Below, in pieces: positions 26,026 through 35,216 of a stretch of DNA of 64,000 nt (within the stretch, counting starts at the first letter, position 1; the number at the start of each line of letters is the position of its first letter). The DNA comes from Rhodopseudomonas pseudopalustris (GTDB taxonomy: Bacteria > Pseudomonadota > Alphaproteobacteria > Rhizobiales > Xanthobacteraceae). The DNA lies in the NCBI RefSeq assembly GCF_900110435.1, contig NZ_FODT01000002.1:310001-374000 (forward strand), read 5' to 3'. The notes beneath the pieces are model-generated. The model saw only the letters and a list, made by a program, of their open reading frames with translations, did no database searches and was not told the origin of the DNA. A program made the position numbers and the translations under genes.

Positions 26026-26960
26026 GCGCCGAGCCCCGCTTTGGCGCCGCGTTCGACGCCCTTGGCTGAGGTCATTCCGGCGTGCAGGAACAGCAGCAGC
26101 TCAGCGGTCGAGCGGCTGGTGGTGTGAGTCGAAAACAGCCAGTCGAGCTTGCCGGTTTCGATCCGGATCTGGTCGCGATGCGCCGCCACCAGCGCCACAT
26201 AATCGGCCGCCCAGGTCTCGGCGCGGCCGGCGGTGATCGCGCCGCCGCCTTCGGGTTCGACGAATTCGACACGGCCGGAGAACGGAAAGCTCTCTTCCGC
26301 AGGATCGACAACCTGCACCAGGGTGCCGTGCGCGCCGGACGAGGACAGCCCGGCGAGCATCTGCCGGATCTCGCCGATCGGCGACCAGAAGTCCGACAGT
26401 ACCACGATTTCGGCCAGCGACGACGGCGCGAAGGACGGCGGCAGACTGTCGCGCGAACGGGTGTCGTGCAGGATCGCCTGCGCCATCCGGTCGATCACGT
26501 TGTTGTTCGAGGTCGGGTTCATCAGCCCGGGAATGCCGACGCGCTCGCCGCCGGCGACCAGCAGTTCGGCCAGCGCGAACGTCACGATCAGCGCACGCTC
26601 GAGCTTGCTGTCGCGTGCGCCCTTTGAGGCGTAGGCCATCGAGGCCGAACGGTCCGGCCACAGCCACACCGTATGCGCCGCCTCCCACTCCAGTTCGCGG
26701 ACGTAAAGATGATCGTCGCGCGCCGAGCGGCGCCAGTCGACGTTTTGCGCCGGCTCGCCGGATACGAAGCGGCGATACTGCCAGAAATTCTCGCCGGCGC
26801 CGGCGCGGCGGCGTCCGTGCAGGCCGTGGGTGACGTTGTTGGCGATCCGGCGGGCCTCGAGCATCAGCCGCGGCAGTGACGCGGCGAGCGTGCGGCTTTC
26901 GCCATCCGCGCGTCGGACTGCAAGCGTCTCCTTGTTCGGTTGCTCGGTCGCCTGCGCCAT
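26022..26960 (-). CDS. DUF58 domain protein
   Basis: A 312-residue partner of MoxR ATPases. The DUF58 signature is clear: GRRRAGAGENFWQYRRFVSG, then NVDWRRSARDDHLYVRELEW, followed by VWLWPDRSASM, a VWA-like DRSASM metal-site motif. No membrane helix is obvious. ATG 26960 overlaps the moxR stop by one base (TGATG), and its own stop overlaps the next gene by four, so three genes are translationally coupled. Confidence 0.9.
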   Translation of the reverse strand: MAQATEQPNKETLAVRRADGESRTLAASLPRLMLEARRIANNVTHGLHGRRRAGAGENFWQYRRFVSGEPAQNVDWRRSARDDHLYVRELEWEAAHTVWLWPDRSASMAYASKGARDSKLERALIVTFALAELLVAGGERVGIPGLMNPTSNNNVIDRMAQAILHDTRSRDSLPPSFAPSSLAEIVVLSDFWSPIGEIRQMLAGLSSSGAHGTLVQVVDPAEESFPFSGRVEFVEPEGGGAITAGRAETWAADYVALVAAHRDQIRIETGKLDWLFSTHTTSRSTAELLLFLHAGMTSAKGVERGAKAGLGA

Positions 26961-27964
26961 CAACCGATCCGGCTCTTGAGCTGCCGGATCACGTCCGGAA
27001 TAGTGCGGCCTTCGGCGCGGGCCGAGAAGGTCAGAGCCATCCGGTGCTTCAGCACGGGTTCGGCGAGGTCGAGCACGTCGTCGATCGACGGCGCGAGCCG
27101 GCCGTCGAGCAGCGCGCGGCCGCGCACCGCCAGCATCAGCGACTGGCTGGCGCGCGGGCCGGGCCCCCAGGCGATCAGCTTGCCGAGATCGCCGGCCTCC
27201 GGACCGGGACGCGCCGAACGAACCAGCGAGAGGATCGCTTCGACCACCGAGTCGCCGACCGGCAGCCTGCGCACCAACCGCTGCGCCGAAACCAGAAGCT
27301 CGGCATTCATCGTCGTTTTGGGGACCGCGTGCTCGGCGCCGGTGGTGTCGAACAGGATGCGGCGCTCGGCGTCGCGATCCGGATAGTCGACGTCGATCTC
27401 CATCAGGAAGCGGTCGAGTTGGGCCTCTGGCAGCGGATAGGTGCCTTCCTGCTCCAGCGGGTTCTGGGTTGCGAGCACGTGGAACGGCTTCGGCAGGTCG
27501 TGCCGTGCGCCGGCCACGGTGATGTGCTGTTCCTGCATCGCCTGCAGCAGCGCCGACTGCGTGCGCGGGCTGGCGCGGTTGATCTCGTCGGCCATCAGCA
27601 GCTGTGCGAACACCGGCCCGGCGATAAATCGGAAAGAGCGCTTGCCGGCGGCGGTCTCGTCGAGCACTTCGGCGCCGAGAATGTCGGACGGCATCAGGTC
27701 GGGCGTGAACTGGATGCGCTTGGCGTCGAGACCGAGCGTCACACCCAAGGTTTCCACCAGCTTGGTCTTCGCGAGGCCCGGCACGCCGATCAGCAGCGCG
27801 TGGCCACCTGCGAGAATCGTGATCAGCGTGTTCTCGACGACGCGGTCCTGGCCGAAAATAACCGTGGAGATCGACTCTTTGGCGGCGCGGACGTCGCTGG
27901 CGACCTGCTCGGCAGAGCGCACGATGACGTCTTCAAGTTTCTCGACACTGTCCGCGCCTGCCAT
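26960..27964 (-). CDS. MoxR-family AAA+ ATPase
   Basis: Hexameric chaperone-like ATPase, 334 residues from ATG 27964 (AGGAG seven to eight bases upstream; a GTG six codons earlier would overlap that site). Walker A is ALLIGVPGLAKTKL (GxxGxxKT), Walker B LLMADEINRASP, sensor 1 LATQNPLEQEGTYPLPEAQL, and arginine finger region LDRFLMEI. It heads a four-gene minus-strand operon with DUF58 and two large membrane proteins, and is divergent from DUF1285. Its substrate is unknown. Confidence 0.93.
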   Translation of the reverse strand: MAGADSVEKLEDVIVRSAEQVASDVRAAKESISTVIFGQDRVVENTLITILAGGHALLIGVPGLAKTKLVETLGVTLGLDAKRIQFTPDLMPSDILGAEVLDETAAGKRSFRFIAGPVFAQLLMADEINRASPRTQSALLQAMQEQHITVAGARHDLPKPFHVLATQNPLEQEGTYPLPEAQLDRFLMEIDVDYPDRDAERRILFDTTGAEHAVPKTTMNAELLVSAQRLVRRLPVGDSVVEAILSLVRSARPGPEAGDLGKLIAWGPGPRASQSLMLAVRGRALLDGRLAPSIDDVLDLAEPVLKHRMALTFSARAEGRTIPDVIRQLKSRIG

Positions 27965-28216
27965 CCAGTCTCTCCTGTTCACGTTCGCCTGTCGACCGGT
28001 CCGACCTGTCGCAGCGGCGTCGTGCGATTTCCGCAGCCATGCTAGGCTGCCGCTGCGGCGAAGCGAAGGCTATGGTTTTATTAGCCAAATCTATCCCCAC
28101 ATTATGAGCATCGCGGATTTGCGCCCATCACGATGTGGAGAGTTGAATCGCGCCGTACGTTGGCAAAGATGCGCAGCTATCGTGCAATTTCTTGGAGATC
28201 AGGGTCAGGGTAAACC

Positions 28217-28828
28217 ATGGCGAAGCAAGGGCAGACCGCAAACCACAGTCTCGACGGATTGACCGAAGCCGCGCGTGAGGCTGCGGGCCGATCCGCGACC
28301 GGCAAGGGCCTGCCGCCGGTGCATCTGTGGAATCCGCCGTTCTGCGGCGACCTCGACATGCGCATCGCGAGCGATGGAACCTGGTTTTATCTCGGCACGC
28401 CGATCGGCCGGCCGGCCTTGGTGCGGCTGTTCTCGACCATCCTCAAGCGCGAGGATGGCAAACACTTTCTGGTGACACCGGTCGAGAAGGTCGGCATCAA
28501 GGTCGATGATGCGCCGTTTCTGGCGGTTGAAATGGTCAAGGACGAGGATGCGCTCGGGCGCGTGCTGCGCTTCCGCACCAATGTCGACGACTGGATCACG
28601 TGCGACGCGGATCACGGATTGCGATTCGAAACCGCCGCCGATGGCGGAATCGTGCCCTATCTGCACGTCCGCGCCGACCTCTGGGCCAAGGTGACGCGGG
28701 CGTTGTATTACGATCTGGTTGACATCGGCGAGGAGCGGGTGGTCGATGGTCATCCGAAATATGGAATTGCTTCCGGCGGCGCGTTCTTCGCGATGGCCGA
28801 CGCGGAGCAGATGAGGGAAGCACTTTGA
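28217..28828 (+). CDS. DUF1285 family protein
   Basis: A 203-residue conserved protein of unknown role. Family features visible are PPVHLWNPPFCGDLDMRIAS, DGTWFYLGTPIGRPALVRLF, STILKREDG and FLVTPVEKVGIKV. No signal peptide or membrane segment. It opens a plus-strand run DUF1285-Nudix-DUF6111-cca, with the next gene starting within about 30 bases. The stop codon sits inside the first copy of a 20-bp tandem duplication. Confidence 0.85.
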   Translation: MAKQGQTANHSLDGLTEAAREAAGRSATGKGLPPVHLWNPPFCGDLDMRIASDGTWFYLGTPIGRPALVRLFSTILKREDGKHFLVTPVEKVGIKVDDAPFLAVEMVKDEDALGRVLRFRTNVDDWITCDADHGLRFETAADGGIVPYLHVRADLWAKVTRALYYDLVDIGEERVVDGHPKYGIASGGAFFAMADAEQMREAL

Positions 28829-28855
28829 ACGGGCCGGAAGCACTTTGAACGAGCC
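28816..28855 (+). repeat. Tandem 20-bp duplication at a stop/start junction
   Basis: GGAAGCACTTTGAACGGGCC (28816-28835) is directly repeated as GGAAGCACTTTGAACGAGCC (28836-28855) with one mismatch. The first copy contains the DUF1285 stop; the second contains a TTG that may start the Nudix gene. Confidence 0.95.
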
Positions 28856-28856
28856 G

Positions 28857-29522
28857 ATGATGGGGATTGAGTCTGCCTTGGGCAGCATCAGTTCGGCCGA
28901 CTTCTTCGATCGCGCGCTGCGGCGGTTGCGGTTCGACGTGCCTCCGGCGCTGACCGACGCCAGCGTCATTCCCGCAAGCGGCGATCACGGCACCGACCGG
29001 ATGCTTCGGCTGATCGCGCAGGAGCAGCCGATCCGGCCCGCCGCAGTGTTGATCCCGGTGATCGAACACGCCGAGCCGACCGTGCTGCTGACGATGCGCG
29101 CCGCGCATCTCAACGATCATGCCGGGCAGATCGCATTTCCCGGCGGCAAGATCGACGCTACCGACAATTCGCCGCTCGACGCCGCGCTGCGGGAGGCGGA
29201 AGAGGAGATCGGCCTCGACCGCTCCTATGTCGAACCGATCGGCTATCTCGACGTCTACGGCACCGGCTTCGGTTTCCGCATTCTGCCGACGGTCGCGCGC
29301 GTGCGGCCCGGCTTCGAACTGACCATCAACAAATCGGAAGTCGACGACGCCTTCGAGGTGCCGTTGTCGTTCCTGATGAACCCGGGTAATCACCAGTTGC
29401 ACAGCAAGGAATTCCGCGGCGCGCAGCGCTCCTACTACGCGATGCCGTTCGCCGAGCGTTACATTTGGGGCGCGACCGCAGGCATCCTGCGGGTATTATA
29501 CGAACGGATCTGCCTGCCATGA
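28857..29522 (+). CDS. Nudix hydrolase, CoA pyrophosphatase type
   Basis: Hydrolyses a nucleoside diphosphate linked moiety, probably coenzyme A. The Nudix box is complete: GGKIDATDNSPLDAALRE followed by AEEEIGL, and the preceding NDHAGQIAFPGG matches the CoA-specific subgroup (NUDT7/8, YeaB). Length 221 residues from ATG 28857; TTG 28845 and ATG 28860 are alternatives, TTG having GGAAG four bases upstream. The stop overlaps the next start as ATGA. Confidence 0.9.
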   Translation: MMGIESALGSISSADFFDRALRRLRFDVPPALTDASVIPASGDHGTDRMLRLIAQEQPIRPAAVLIPVIEHAEPTVLLTMRAAHLNDHAGQIAFPGGKIDATDNSPLDAALREAEEEIGLDRSYVEPIGYLDVYGTGFGFRILPTVARVRPGFELTINKSEVDDAFEVPLSFLMNPGNHQLHSKEFRGAQRSYYAMPFAERYIWGATAGILRVLYERICLP

Positions 29523-29782
29523 TTCGTGCCGTACTGACGGAAGTCGCAGTCTTCCTCATCCCCTTCATTCTCTACGCGGCCTATCTGGTGATCACGCGTT
29601 CGGCGCTGACGCATCGCTCGTCATGGCCGCTGCGCGTTGTCGGCTGGCTGCTGTTGTCGGCGCTGATGTTGGTGATCGTCAGCCTGCTGTTGCTCGTGCA
29701 CTATTCCGGCGCTCCGCCGGGCGCGACTTATGTGCCCGCGCATATCGAGGACGGCCGGCTCGTTCCCGGAGTCGAAAAATGA
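29519..29782 (+). CDS. DUF6111-like small membrane protein
   Basis: An 87-residue protein with two membrane helices (VLTEVAVFLIPFILYAAYLV and LRVVGWLLLSALMLVIVSLL) and a short C-terminal tail GATYVPAHIEDGRLVPG, which I recognise as the alphaproteobacterial DUF6111 pattern. It overlaps the Nudix stop and the cca start by four bases each. Function unknown; the link to tRNA maturation is positional only. Confidence 0.82.
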   Translation: MIRAVLTEVAVFLIPFILYAAYLVITRSALTHRSSWPLRVVGWLLLSALMLVIVSLLLLVHYSGAPPGATYVPAHIEDGRLVPGVEK

Positions 29783-31032
29783 CCGCAGCGGTGCGCGCCG
29801 ACGCGCCGTGGCTGCATGTCGGCCCGGCTGCCCAGGTTCTCGCACTGCTCGACGGCCATGGTGAGGAAGCGCGTGTGGTCGGCGGCGCAGTGCGCAACGC
29901 GCTGCTGAAGCTGCCGATCGGCGACGTCGACATCGCCACCACCGCATTGCCCGACGAGGTCGTTCGCCGCGCCAGGGCGGCCGGCATCAAGGCCGTTCCG
30001 ACCGGAATCGAGCACGGCACCGTGACGCTGGTGCTCGATGGCCACGGCTTCGAGATCACCACGCTGCGCGAGGATGTCGAGACCTTCGGCCGCAAGGCCA
30101 AGGTCGCGTTCGGCCGCGACTGGGTCCGCGACGCCCAGCGCCGCGACTTCACCATCAACGGGCTGTCGGTCTCCGCCGACGGCGTGGTGCACGACCATGT
30201 CGGCGGCCTCGACGACATCGCCGCGCGGCGGGTGCGGTTCATCGGCGATCCGGATCAGCGCATCGCCGAGGACTATCTGCGTATCTTGCGGTTCTTCCGC
30301 ATCCACGCAGCTTATGGCGTCGGCGCTCCCGAGCGGGACGGGTATCTGGCCTGCATCCGCGGCCGTGGCGGCTTGTCGACGCTGTCGGCCGAGCGGATGC
30401 GGATGGAGATGCTGAAGCTGATGGTGGCCGGCGGCGCTGCGGCATCGGTGGTCGCGATGGCCGATGGCGGCCTGCTGCTCGGGGTGCTCGGCGGCGTGAT
30501 CTATCCTGGAGCTTTCGCGGCGATGGTCGAGGCGGAGCGCGCGCTCGGTCTCGACGCCGACCCGGTGCGGCGGCTCGGCGCGCTCGCCGTCGCGGTCACC
30601 GAGGACGCCAAGCGGTTGACGCAGCGGCTGCGGCTGTCGAACGCGGAGAGCAAGCGGCTCGACTCGATGGGGCATCGCTGGTGGCGGCTGGCCCGCATGG
30701 ACGAGGCCACCGCACGCCGCCGGCTGTATCGCCTCGGGGAGCCGCGGTTCCACGACAGGATGATGCTGGCCTGGGCGCGGGCAGGGCGTGAGGCCGATCC
30801 TGCGCCATGGCGCGACCTGATTGCGTTGCCGCAGCGCTGGCGCGCGCCGGCTTTTCCGCTGAAAGCCGCCGATTTCATTGCCCGCGGTTTCGCCGAGGGG
30901 CCGGCGCTCGGTCATGTCCTGACGCTGGCGGAGGACGCCTGGCTCGCCGCGGACTTCCCGGTCGACGATCAGCGGCTGCAGGCGATCGCCGATCAGACCG
31001 CGGCGCGGTTCGCGCGCGATCACCGGCTCTGA
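29779..31032 (+). CDS. cca: CCA tRNA nucleotidyltransferase / poly(A) polymerase family
   Basis: Adds or repairs the 3'-CCA end of tRNAs. The 417 residues show VGGAVRNALLKLPIGDVDIA (nucleotidyltransferase motif, DxD as DVD), the RRDFTINGLSV motif and the family segment IGDPDQRIAEDYLRILRFFR. ATG 29779 overlaps the preceding stop as ATGA; the longer open frame to 29623 is a shadow of DUF6111. From sequence alone I cannot fully separate full CCA addition from a poly(A) polymerase, but in alphaproteobacteria this form is the CCA enzyme. Confidence 0.9.
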   Translation: MTAAVRADAPWLHVGPAAQVLALLDGHGEEARVVGGAVRNALLKLPIGDVDIATTALPDEVVRRARAAGIKAVPTGIEHGTVTLVLDGHGFEITTLREDVETFGRKAKVAFGRDWVRDAQRRDFTINGLSVSADGVVHDHVGGLDDIAARRVRFIGDPDQRIAEDYLRILRFFRIHAAYGVGAPERDGYLACIRGRGGLSTLSAERMRMEMLKLMVAGGAAASVVAMADGGLLLGVLGGVIYPGAFAAMVEAERALGLDADPVRRLGALAVAVTEDAKRLTQRLRLSNAESKRLDSMGHRWWRLARMDEATARRRLYRLGEPRFHDRMMLAWARAGREADPAPWRDLIALPQRWRAPAFPLKAADFIARGFAEGPALGHVLTLAEDAWLAADFPVDDQRLQAIADQTAARFARDHRL

Positions 31033-31038
31033 CGATCG

Positions 31039-31671
31039 CTATCGGATCCCGATCGTCTTGTGTGTTTGCACACTGAGGCGCCATTGCGGATGGCGCAGGC
31101 AGTACGCGATCGCCAGACGGGTATGCTCGTCGCGCGCCGGGCCATCCATCGGCTGCAGCGAGAACCGCTCGAAGTCGAGCGCGGCGAATTGCTCCGGCAT
31201 CGCCCCGGGCTGCGGATACACCAGCTTCAGCTCGTTGCCGCGCTTCACCCGCAGCTCAGCGCCGGCCTTGGGACTCACGCAGAGCCAGTCAATTCCCGGC
31301 GGCGGCTCGATCGTGCCGTTGGTTTCGACGCCGATCGCGAAGCCTTGCTTTTGCAGTGCGGCAATCAGCTCCGCGTCGAGTTGTAGCAGCGGCTCGCCGC
31401 CGGTGATCACGACGTAGCGATCAACCTCGGCGCCGGCCCATTGCGCTGCGATAGCGCCGGCGAGCTCGCCGGCGTCCGTGTAGCGACCGCCGAGCGTGCC
31501 GTCGGTACCGACAAAGTCGGTATCACAGAACCGGCATACCGCCTGATCGCGATCCTGCTCGCGGCCGGTCCACAGATTGCAGCCGGCGAATCTGCAGAAC
31601 ACCGATGCGCGCCCTGCATGCGCGCCTTCGCCCTGCAAGGTCAGGAAGATCTCTTTCACCGCGTAGCTCAC
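31039..31671 (-). CDS. queE: 7-carboxy-7-deazaguanine synthase QueE
   Basis: Radical SAM enzyme of the queuosine pathway, converting carboxytetrahydropterin to 7-carboxy-7-deazaguanine. The 210-residue protein has the long-spaced cluster motif of QueE, CRFAGCNLW then CRFCDTDF (final CxxC), plus ITGGEPLLQ and VETNGT. A GTG start at 31671 is preceded by AAAGGACAAGG. It lies 13 bases after trmL on the same strand and converges on cca. No other queuosine genes are in the window. Confidence 0.93.
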   Translation of the reverse strand: MSYAVKEIFLTLQGEGAHAGRASVFCRFAGCNLWTGREQDRDQAVCRFCDTDFVGTDGTLGGRYTDAGELAGAIAAQWAGAEVDRYVVITGGEPLLQLDAELIAALQKQGFAIGVETNGTIEPPPGIDWLCVSPKAGAELRVKRGNELKLVYPQPGAMPEQFAALDFERFSLQPMDGPARDEHTRLAIAYCLRHPQWRLSVQTHKTIGIR

Positions 31672-31684
31672 GAAGCCTTGTCCT

Positions 31685-32137
31685 TTATCCGTAACGGGTC
31701 TGGCGGAGCGCTTCGCCGACCACCAACGCCGCGGCCATCGCGACGTTGAGCGATCGCATCTTCGGTTGCATCGGGATCAGCACGCGCGCATCGGCGGCTG
31801 CGGCGACCTCGTCCGGTACGCCTGCGCTTTCCCGGCCCAGCAGCAGCACATCAGTGGATTGGTAACGTTGTTCGAGATAGGGTGTTACGCCTTTCGTTGT
31901 AAGCAAAATCACTCGGCAGTCAGCTTCCTTCCGCCATTGCACGAATTTTGACCAGGAATCATGGCGCAGGATCGTTACCTGATCGAGATAGTCCATTCCC
32001 GCGCGCCGGAAATGCCGATCTGATGTCGGAAAGCCTGCAGGCTCGATGATGTGAGCTTCGAGGTTTAAACACGCGCAAAACCGAAGAAGTGTGCCGGTGT
32101 TTTGCGGAATGTCGGGTTGGTACAGGGCGATCCGCAT
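31685..32137 (-). CDS. trmL: tRNA (cytidine(34)-2'-O)-methyltransferase TrmL
   Basis: SPOUT-class enzyme methylating the wobble ribose of tRNA-Leu. The 150 residues start MRIALYQPDIPQNTGTLLRF and contain LLLGRESAGVP and IPMQPKMRSLNVAMAAALV, the knot motifs that bind SAM. ATG 32137 follows AGGGAGCATTACGT. It shares an apparent transcript with queE and is divergent from the Rieske gene. Confidence 0.93.
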   Translation of the reverse strand: MRIALYQPDIPQNTGTLLRFCACLNLEAHIIEPAGFPTSDRHFRRAGMDYLDQVTILRHDSWSKFVQWRKEADCRVILLTTKGVTPYLEQRYQSTDVLLLGRESAGVPDEVAAAADARVLIPMQPKMRSLNVAMAAALVVGEALRQTRYG

Positions 32138-32414
32138 ACGTAATGCTCCCTAGCAACTGAATTATAACTCGCGTTGTGACATGACAATTCGCGGGAATTT
32201 TATGAGCCGCGCTGAATAGCCGTTGGCGGGCTTGCGCTCTACCGGCAAGGGTGCCAATAGATCGATTCTGGACTGTCTGTTTCTTCCCGACCGGCTTGCG
32301 TCAAGCAGCCAAGGGGTGCGTGGGCTGCGGACTCCGGCGGCCTTCCCTCGGGCGATCGTTTCGCATCTTGCCGAGACCGCTTCGCCGGCCGCAGATATGA
32401 AAGGGCTTTGGATC
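32138..32414. promoter_or_regulatory. Divergent control region between trmL and the bc1 operon
   Basis: A 277-base gap holding the promoters of trmL and petA. 32158-32205 is AT-rich (GAATTATAACTC, GTGACATGACAATTCGCGGG, AATTTTATGAG) and contains the inverted repeat AATTCGCGGGAATT. No gene is visible. Confidence 0.45.
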
Positions 32415-32942
32415 GTGACGACAGAGACTTCGGCGGAACCGACACGCCGTGATTTTCTCTACATCGCAACCGGCGCCGTGGCTGCAGTCGGCGCAGCTGC
32501 GACCGTGTGGCCGTTCATCTCGCAGATGAACCCAGACGCATCGACGATCGCCGCCGGCGCGCCGATCGAAGTCGATCTGACCCCGATCGCTGAGGGTCAA
32601 GACATCAAAGTGTTCTGGCGCGGCAAGCCGATCTACATCATGAACCGCACCAAGAAGCAGGTCGAAGAAGCGCGTTCGGTGAGCCTGTCGGCATTGCCCG
32701 ACCCGCAGACCGATCAGGACCGCACCAAGGAAGGCTACGAGCAGTGGCTTGTCGTGGTCGGCATCTGCACTCACCTTGGCTGCATTCCGATCGCGCATGA
32801 AGGCCTGTTCGACGGCTTTTTCTGCCCCTGCCACGGTTCGCAATACGATTCCTCCGGCCGAATCCGCCAAGGGCCGGCCCCGGCGAACCTGCCGGTCCCG
32901 CCGTATCAATTCGTCTCCGACACCAAAATCCAGATCGGCTGA
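32415..32942 (+). CDS. petA: Ubiquinol-cytochrome c reductase iron-sulfur (Rieske) subunit
   Basis: Rieske [2Fe-2S] subunit of the cytochrome bc1 complex, taking electrons from ubiquinol to cytochrome c1. The 175-residue protein carries a twin-arginine signal (TRRDFLYIATGAVAAVGAAA) serving as membrane anchor, and both cluster loops, CTHLGC and CPCHGS. I prefer GTG 32415 (MTTETSAEPTRRD), with AAAGGG upstream; ATG 32397 is in frame but has no ribosome site. The fused cytochrome b/c1 gene follows 40 bases later. Confidence 0.93.
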   Translation: MTTETSAEPTRRDFLYIATGAVAAVGAAATVWPFISQMNPDASTIAAGAPIEVDLTPIAEGQDIKVFWRGKPIYIMNRTKKQVEEARSVSLSALPDPQTDQDRTKEGYEQWLVVVGICTHLGCIPIAHEGLFDGFFCPCHGSQYDSSGRIRQGPAPANLPVPPYQFVSDTKIQIG

Positions 32943-32982
32943 CGCTCAGTCGCGTCGCCACATCGCTTACTAGGATCGCATC

Positions 32983-35052
32983 ATGAGCGGACCCTCGACC
33001 TATCAGCCACAAAGTCCTTGGATGAAGTGGCTTGAACAGCGCCTGCCAATCGGGAACTTTGTTCACTCATCGTTCATTGCGTGGCCGACGCCGCGGAACC
33101 TGAACTACTGGTGGACGTTCGGCGCCATTCTTTCGATGATGCTCGCGCTGCAGATCATCACCGGCATTGTGTTGGCGATGCACTACACGCCGCACGTCGA
33201 CATGGCCTTCGACTCGATCGAGCGCATCGTTCGCGATGTCAACTACGGCTGGCTGCTGCGCAACATGCACGCCGCCGGCGCGTCGATGTTCTTCATCGCG
33301 GTCTACATTCACATGTTCCGCGGCCTGTATTACGGGTCGTACAAGGCGCCGCGCGAAGTGTTGTGGATCCTCGGCGTGATCATCTACCTGCTGATGATGG
33401 CGACCGGTTTCATGGGCTACGTGCTGCCGTGGGGCCAGATGAGCTTCTGGGGCGCCACCGTGATCACCAACCTGTTCTCGGCGATCCCGTTCGTCGGCGA
33501 CAGCATCGTGACGCTGCTGTGGGGCGGCTATTCGGTCGGCAACCCGACGCTGAATCGCTTCTTCTCGCTGCACTACCTGCTGCCCTTCGTGATCGTCGGC
33601 GTCGTCGTGCTGCACATCTGGGCGGTGCACGTCACCGGCCAGAACAACCCGGCCGGCGTCGAACCGAAGACCGAGAAGGACACCGTCCCGTTCACGCCGT
33701 ACGCGACGTTGAAGGACGTGTTCGGCATGTCCTGCTTCCTGATCTTCTTCTCGTGGTTCATCTTCTACATGCCGAACTATCTCGGCGAAGCCGACAACTA
33801 CATTCCGGCGAACCCGGGTGTGACCCCGCCGCACATCGTGCCTGAATGGTACTACCTGCCGTTCTACGCGATCCTGCGCTCGATCCCGGACAAGCTGATG
33901 GGCGTCGTTGCGATGTTCGGCGCGATCATCGTCCTGCTGTTCCTGCCCTGGCTCGACAGCTCGAAGGTGCGTTCGTCCCGCTATCGTCCGCTGGCGAAGC
34001 GGTTCTTCTGGGGCTTCGTGGTCTGCTGCCTGGTTCTGGGGTGGCTCGGCTCCAAGCCGGCGGAAGGCATCTACACTATGCTTGCCCGCGTCTTCACCTT
34101 CTTCTACTTCGCCTACTTCCTGATCGTGCTGCCGATGCTGTCACGGGTCGAGAAGACCCTGCCGCTTCCGAACTCGATCTCTGAAGACGTGCTGAACAAG
34201 GGCAAGGTGATTGGCACGACGGCGGCGAGCCTGTTCGCCGTGGTGTTGGCCGGATCCATGATGTTCGGCGGCGTGCAGAGCGCCAAGGCGGGGGAAGGCG
34301 GCGAGAGCCCGCCCTCGCTGAGCTGGAGTTTTGCTGGCCCGTTCGGCAAGTACGATCGCGCCCAATTGCAGCGTGGCTTCAAGGTCTACAAGGAAGTCTG
34401 CTCGGCCTGTCACTCGCTGAAGTTGCTGCAATATCGCAACCTCGCCGAGCCGGGCGGCCCCGGCTTCACCCTGGATCAGGCCAAGGCGATCGCCGCCGAA
34501 GCCTCGATCAAGGACGGCCCCAACGACGCCGGCGAAATGTTCGAGCGCCCCGGCCGGCTCGCCGACGCCTTCCACTCGCCGTTCCCGAACGAGCAGGCGG
34601 CGCGCGCGGCCAATGGCGGCGCGGTTCCTCCGGACATGTCGCTGCTTGCGAAGGCTCGCTCCTATCCGCGTGGCTTCCCCCAGTTCGCATTCGACCTGTT
34701 CACCCAGTTCCAGGAGCAGGGCCCGAACTACATCGACGCGTTGCTGCAGGGCTATCTGGATACGCCGCCGGAAGGGTTCTCGTTGCCGGACGGGTCGTAC
34801 TACAACAAGTGGTATCCCGGCCATTCGATCAAGATGCCGCCCCCGATTTCGGACGGGCAGGTGACCTATGACGACGGCAGCCCCCAGACGGTTCAGCAAT
34901 ACGCCAAGGACATCACGTCGTTCCTGATGTGGGCCGCCGAGCCGCATCTCGAAGCCCGCAAGCGCCTTGGTCTGCAGGTCATGATCTTCCTGATCATTCT
35001 CAGCGGTCTGCTGTACTTCACCAAGCGCAAGGTCTGGTCGAACGCGCACTGA
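32983..35052 (+). CDS. petBC: Fused cytochrome b / cytochrome c1 of the bc1 complex (FbcH type)
   Basis: One 689-residue polyprotein supplies both remaining bc1 subunits. Residues ~1-410 are cytochrome b, with eight membrane helices, haem His in RNMHAAG and YIHMFRG and the later HYLLP and LHIWAVH, the Qo-site motif PEWYYLP, and [13 protein letters not shown]. After a second hydrophobic segment ([20 protein letters not shown], ending AKA) that is a signal-peptide-like cleavage point, cytochrome c1 follows with haem motif CSACH (~472), the axial Met in GHSIKMPPP, and a C-terminal anchor helix. Bradyrhizobium FbcH is known to be cut at this position. An intrinsic terminator follows. Confidence 0.95.
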   Translation: MSGPSTYQPQSPWMKWLEQRLPIGNFVHSSFIAWPTPRNLNYWWTFGAILSMMLALQIITGIVLAMHYTPHVDMAFDSIERIVRDVNYGWLLRNMHAAGASMFFIAVYIHMFRGLYYGSYKAPREVLWILGVIIYLLMMATGFMGYVLPWGQMSFWGATVITNLFSAIPFVGDSIVTLLWGGYSVGNPTLNRFFSLHYLLPFVIVGVVVLHIWAVHVTGQNNPAGVEPKTEKDTVPFTPYATLKDVFGMSCFLIFFSWFIFYMPNYLGEADNYIPANPGVTPPHIVPEWYYLPFYAILRSIPDKLMGVVAMFGAIIVLLFLPWLDSSKVRSSRYRPLAKRFFWGFVVCCLVLGWLGSKPAEGIYTMLARVFTFFYFAYFLIVLPMLSRVEKTLPLPNSISEDVLNKGKVIGTTAASLFAVVLAGSMMFGGVQSAKAGEGGESPPSLSWSFAGPFGKYDRAQLQRGFKVYKEVCSACHSLKLLQYRNLAEPGGPGFTLDQAKAIAAEASIKDGPNDAGEMFERPGRLADAFHSPFPNEQAARAANGGAVPPDMSLLAKARSYPRGFPQFAFDLFTQFQEQGPNYIDALLQGYLDTPPEGFSLPDGSYYNKWYPGHSIKMPPPISDGQVTYDDGSPQTVQQYAKDITSFLMWAAEPHLEARKRLGLQVMIFLIILSGLLYFTKRKVWSNAH

Positions 35053-35091
35053 GCGCGAACGACGAGAGATCAGACGACGATCGCGTGACAG

Positions 35092-35114
35092 AAAGCCCCT
35101 TCGGGGGCTTTTTT
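35092..35114 (+). terminator. Intrinsic terminator of the bc1 operon
   Basis: AAAGCCCC pairs with GGGGCTTT around a TTCG tetraloop, followed by a T run. Confidence 0.94.
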
Positions 35115-35216
35115 GTTGCGTCGAGCCGCGATGTGTGGCTGCACCTCCGGCGATTGCATCTCGCAGTCAGTGCGGACACAATGTTCGCAACGATGTGCGA
35201 CTCAAGCGGAGGAATC

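Noticed and set aside
29623-29778. Longer N-terminus for the CCA-adding enzyme
   Set aside because: The extra residues are the DUF6111 gene read in another frame; the ATGA overlap start at 29779 fits the operon and the family.
34141-35049. 302-residue frame opposite the cytochrome c1 part
   Set aside because: Antisense shadow; the plus-strand product is certain.
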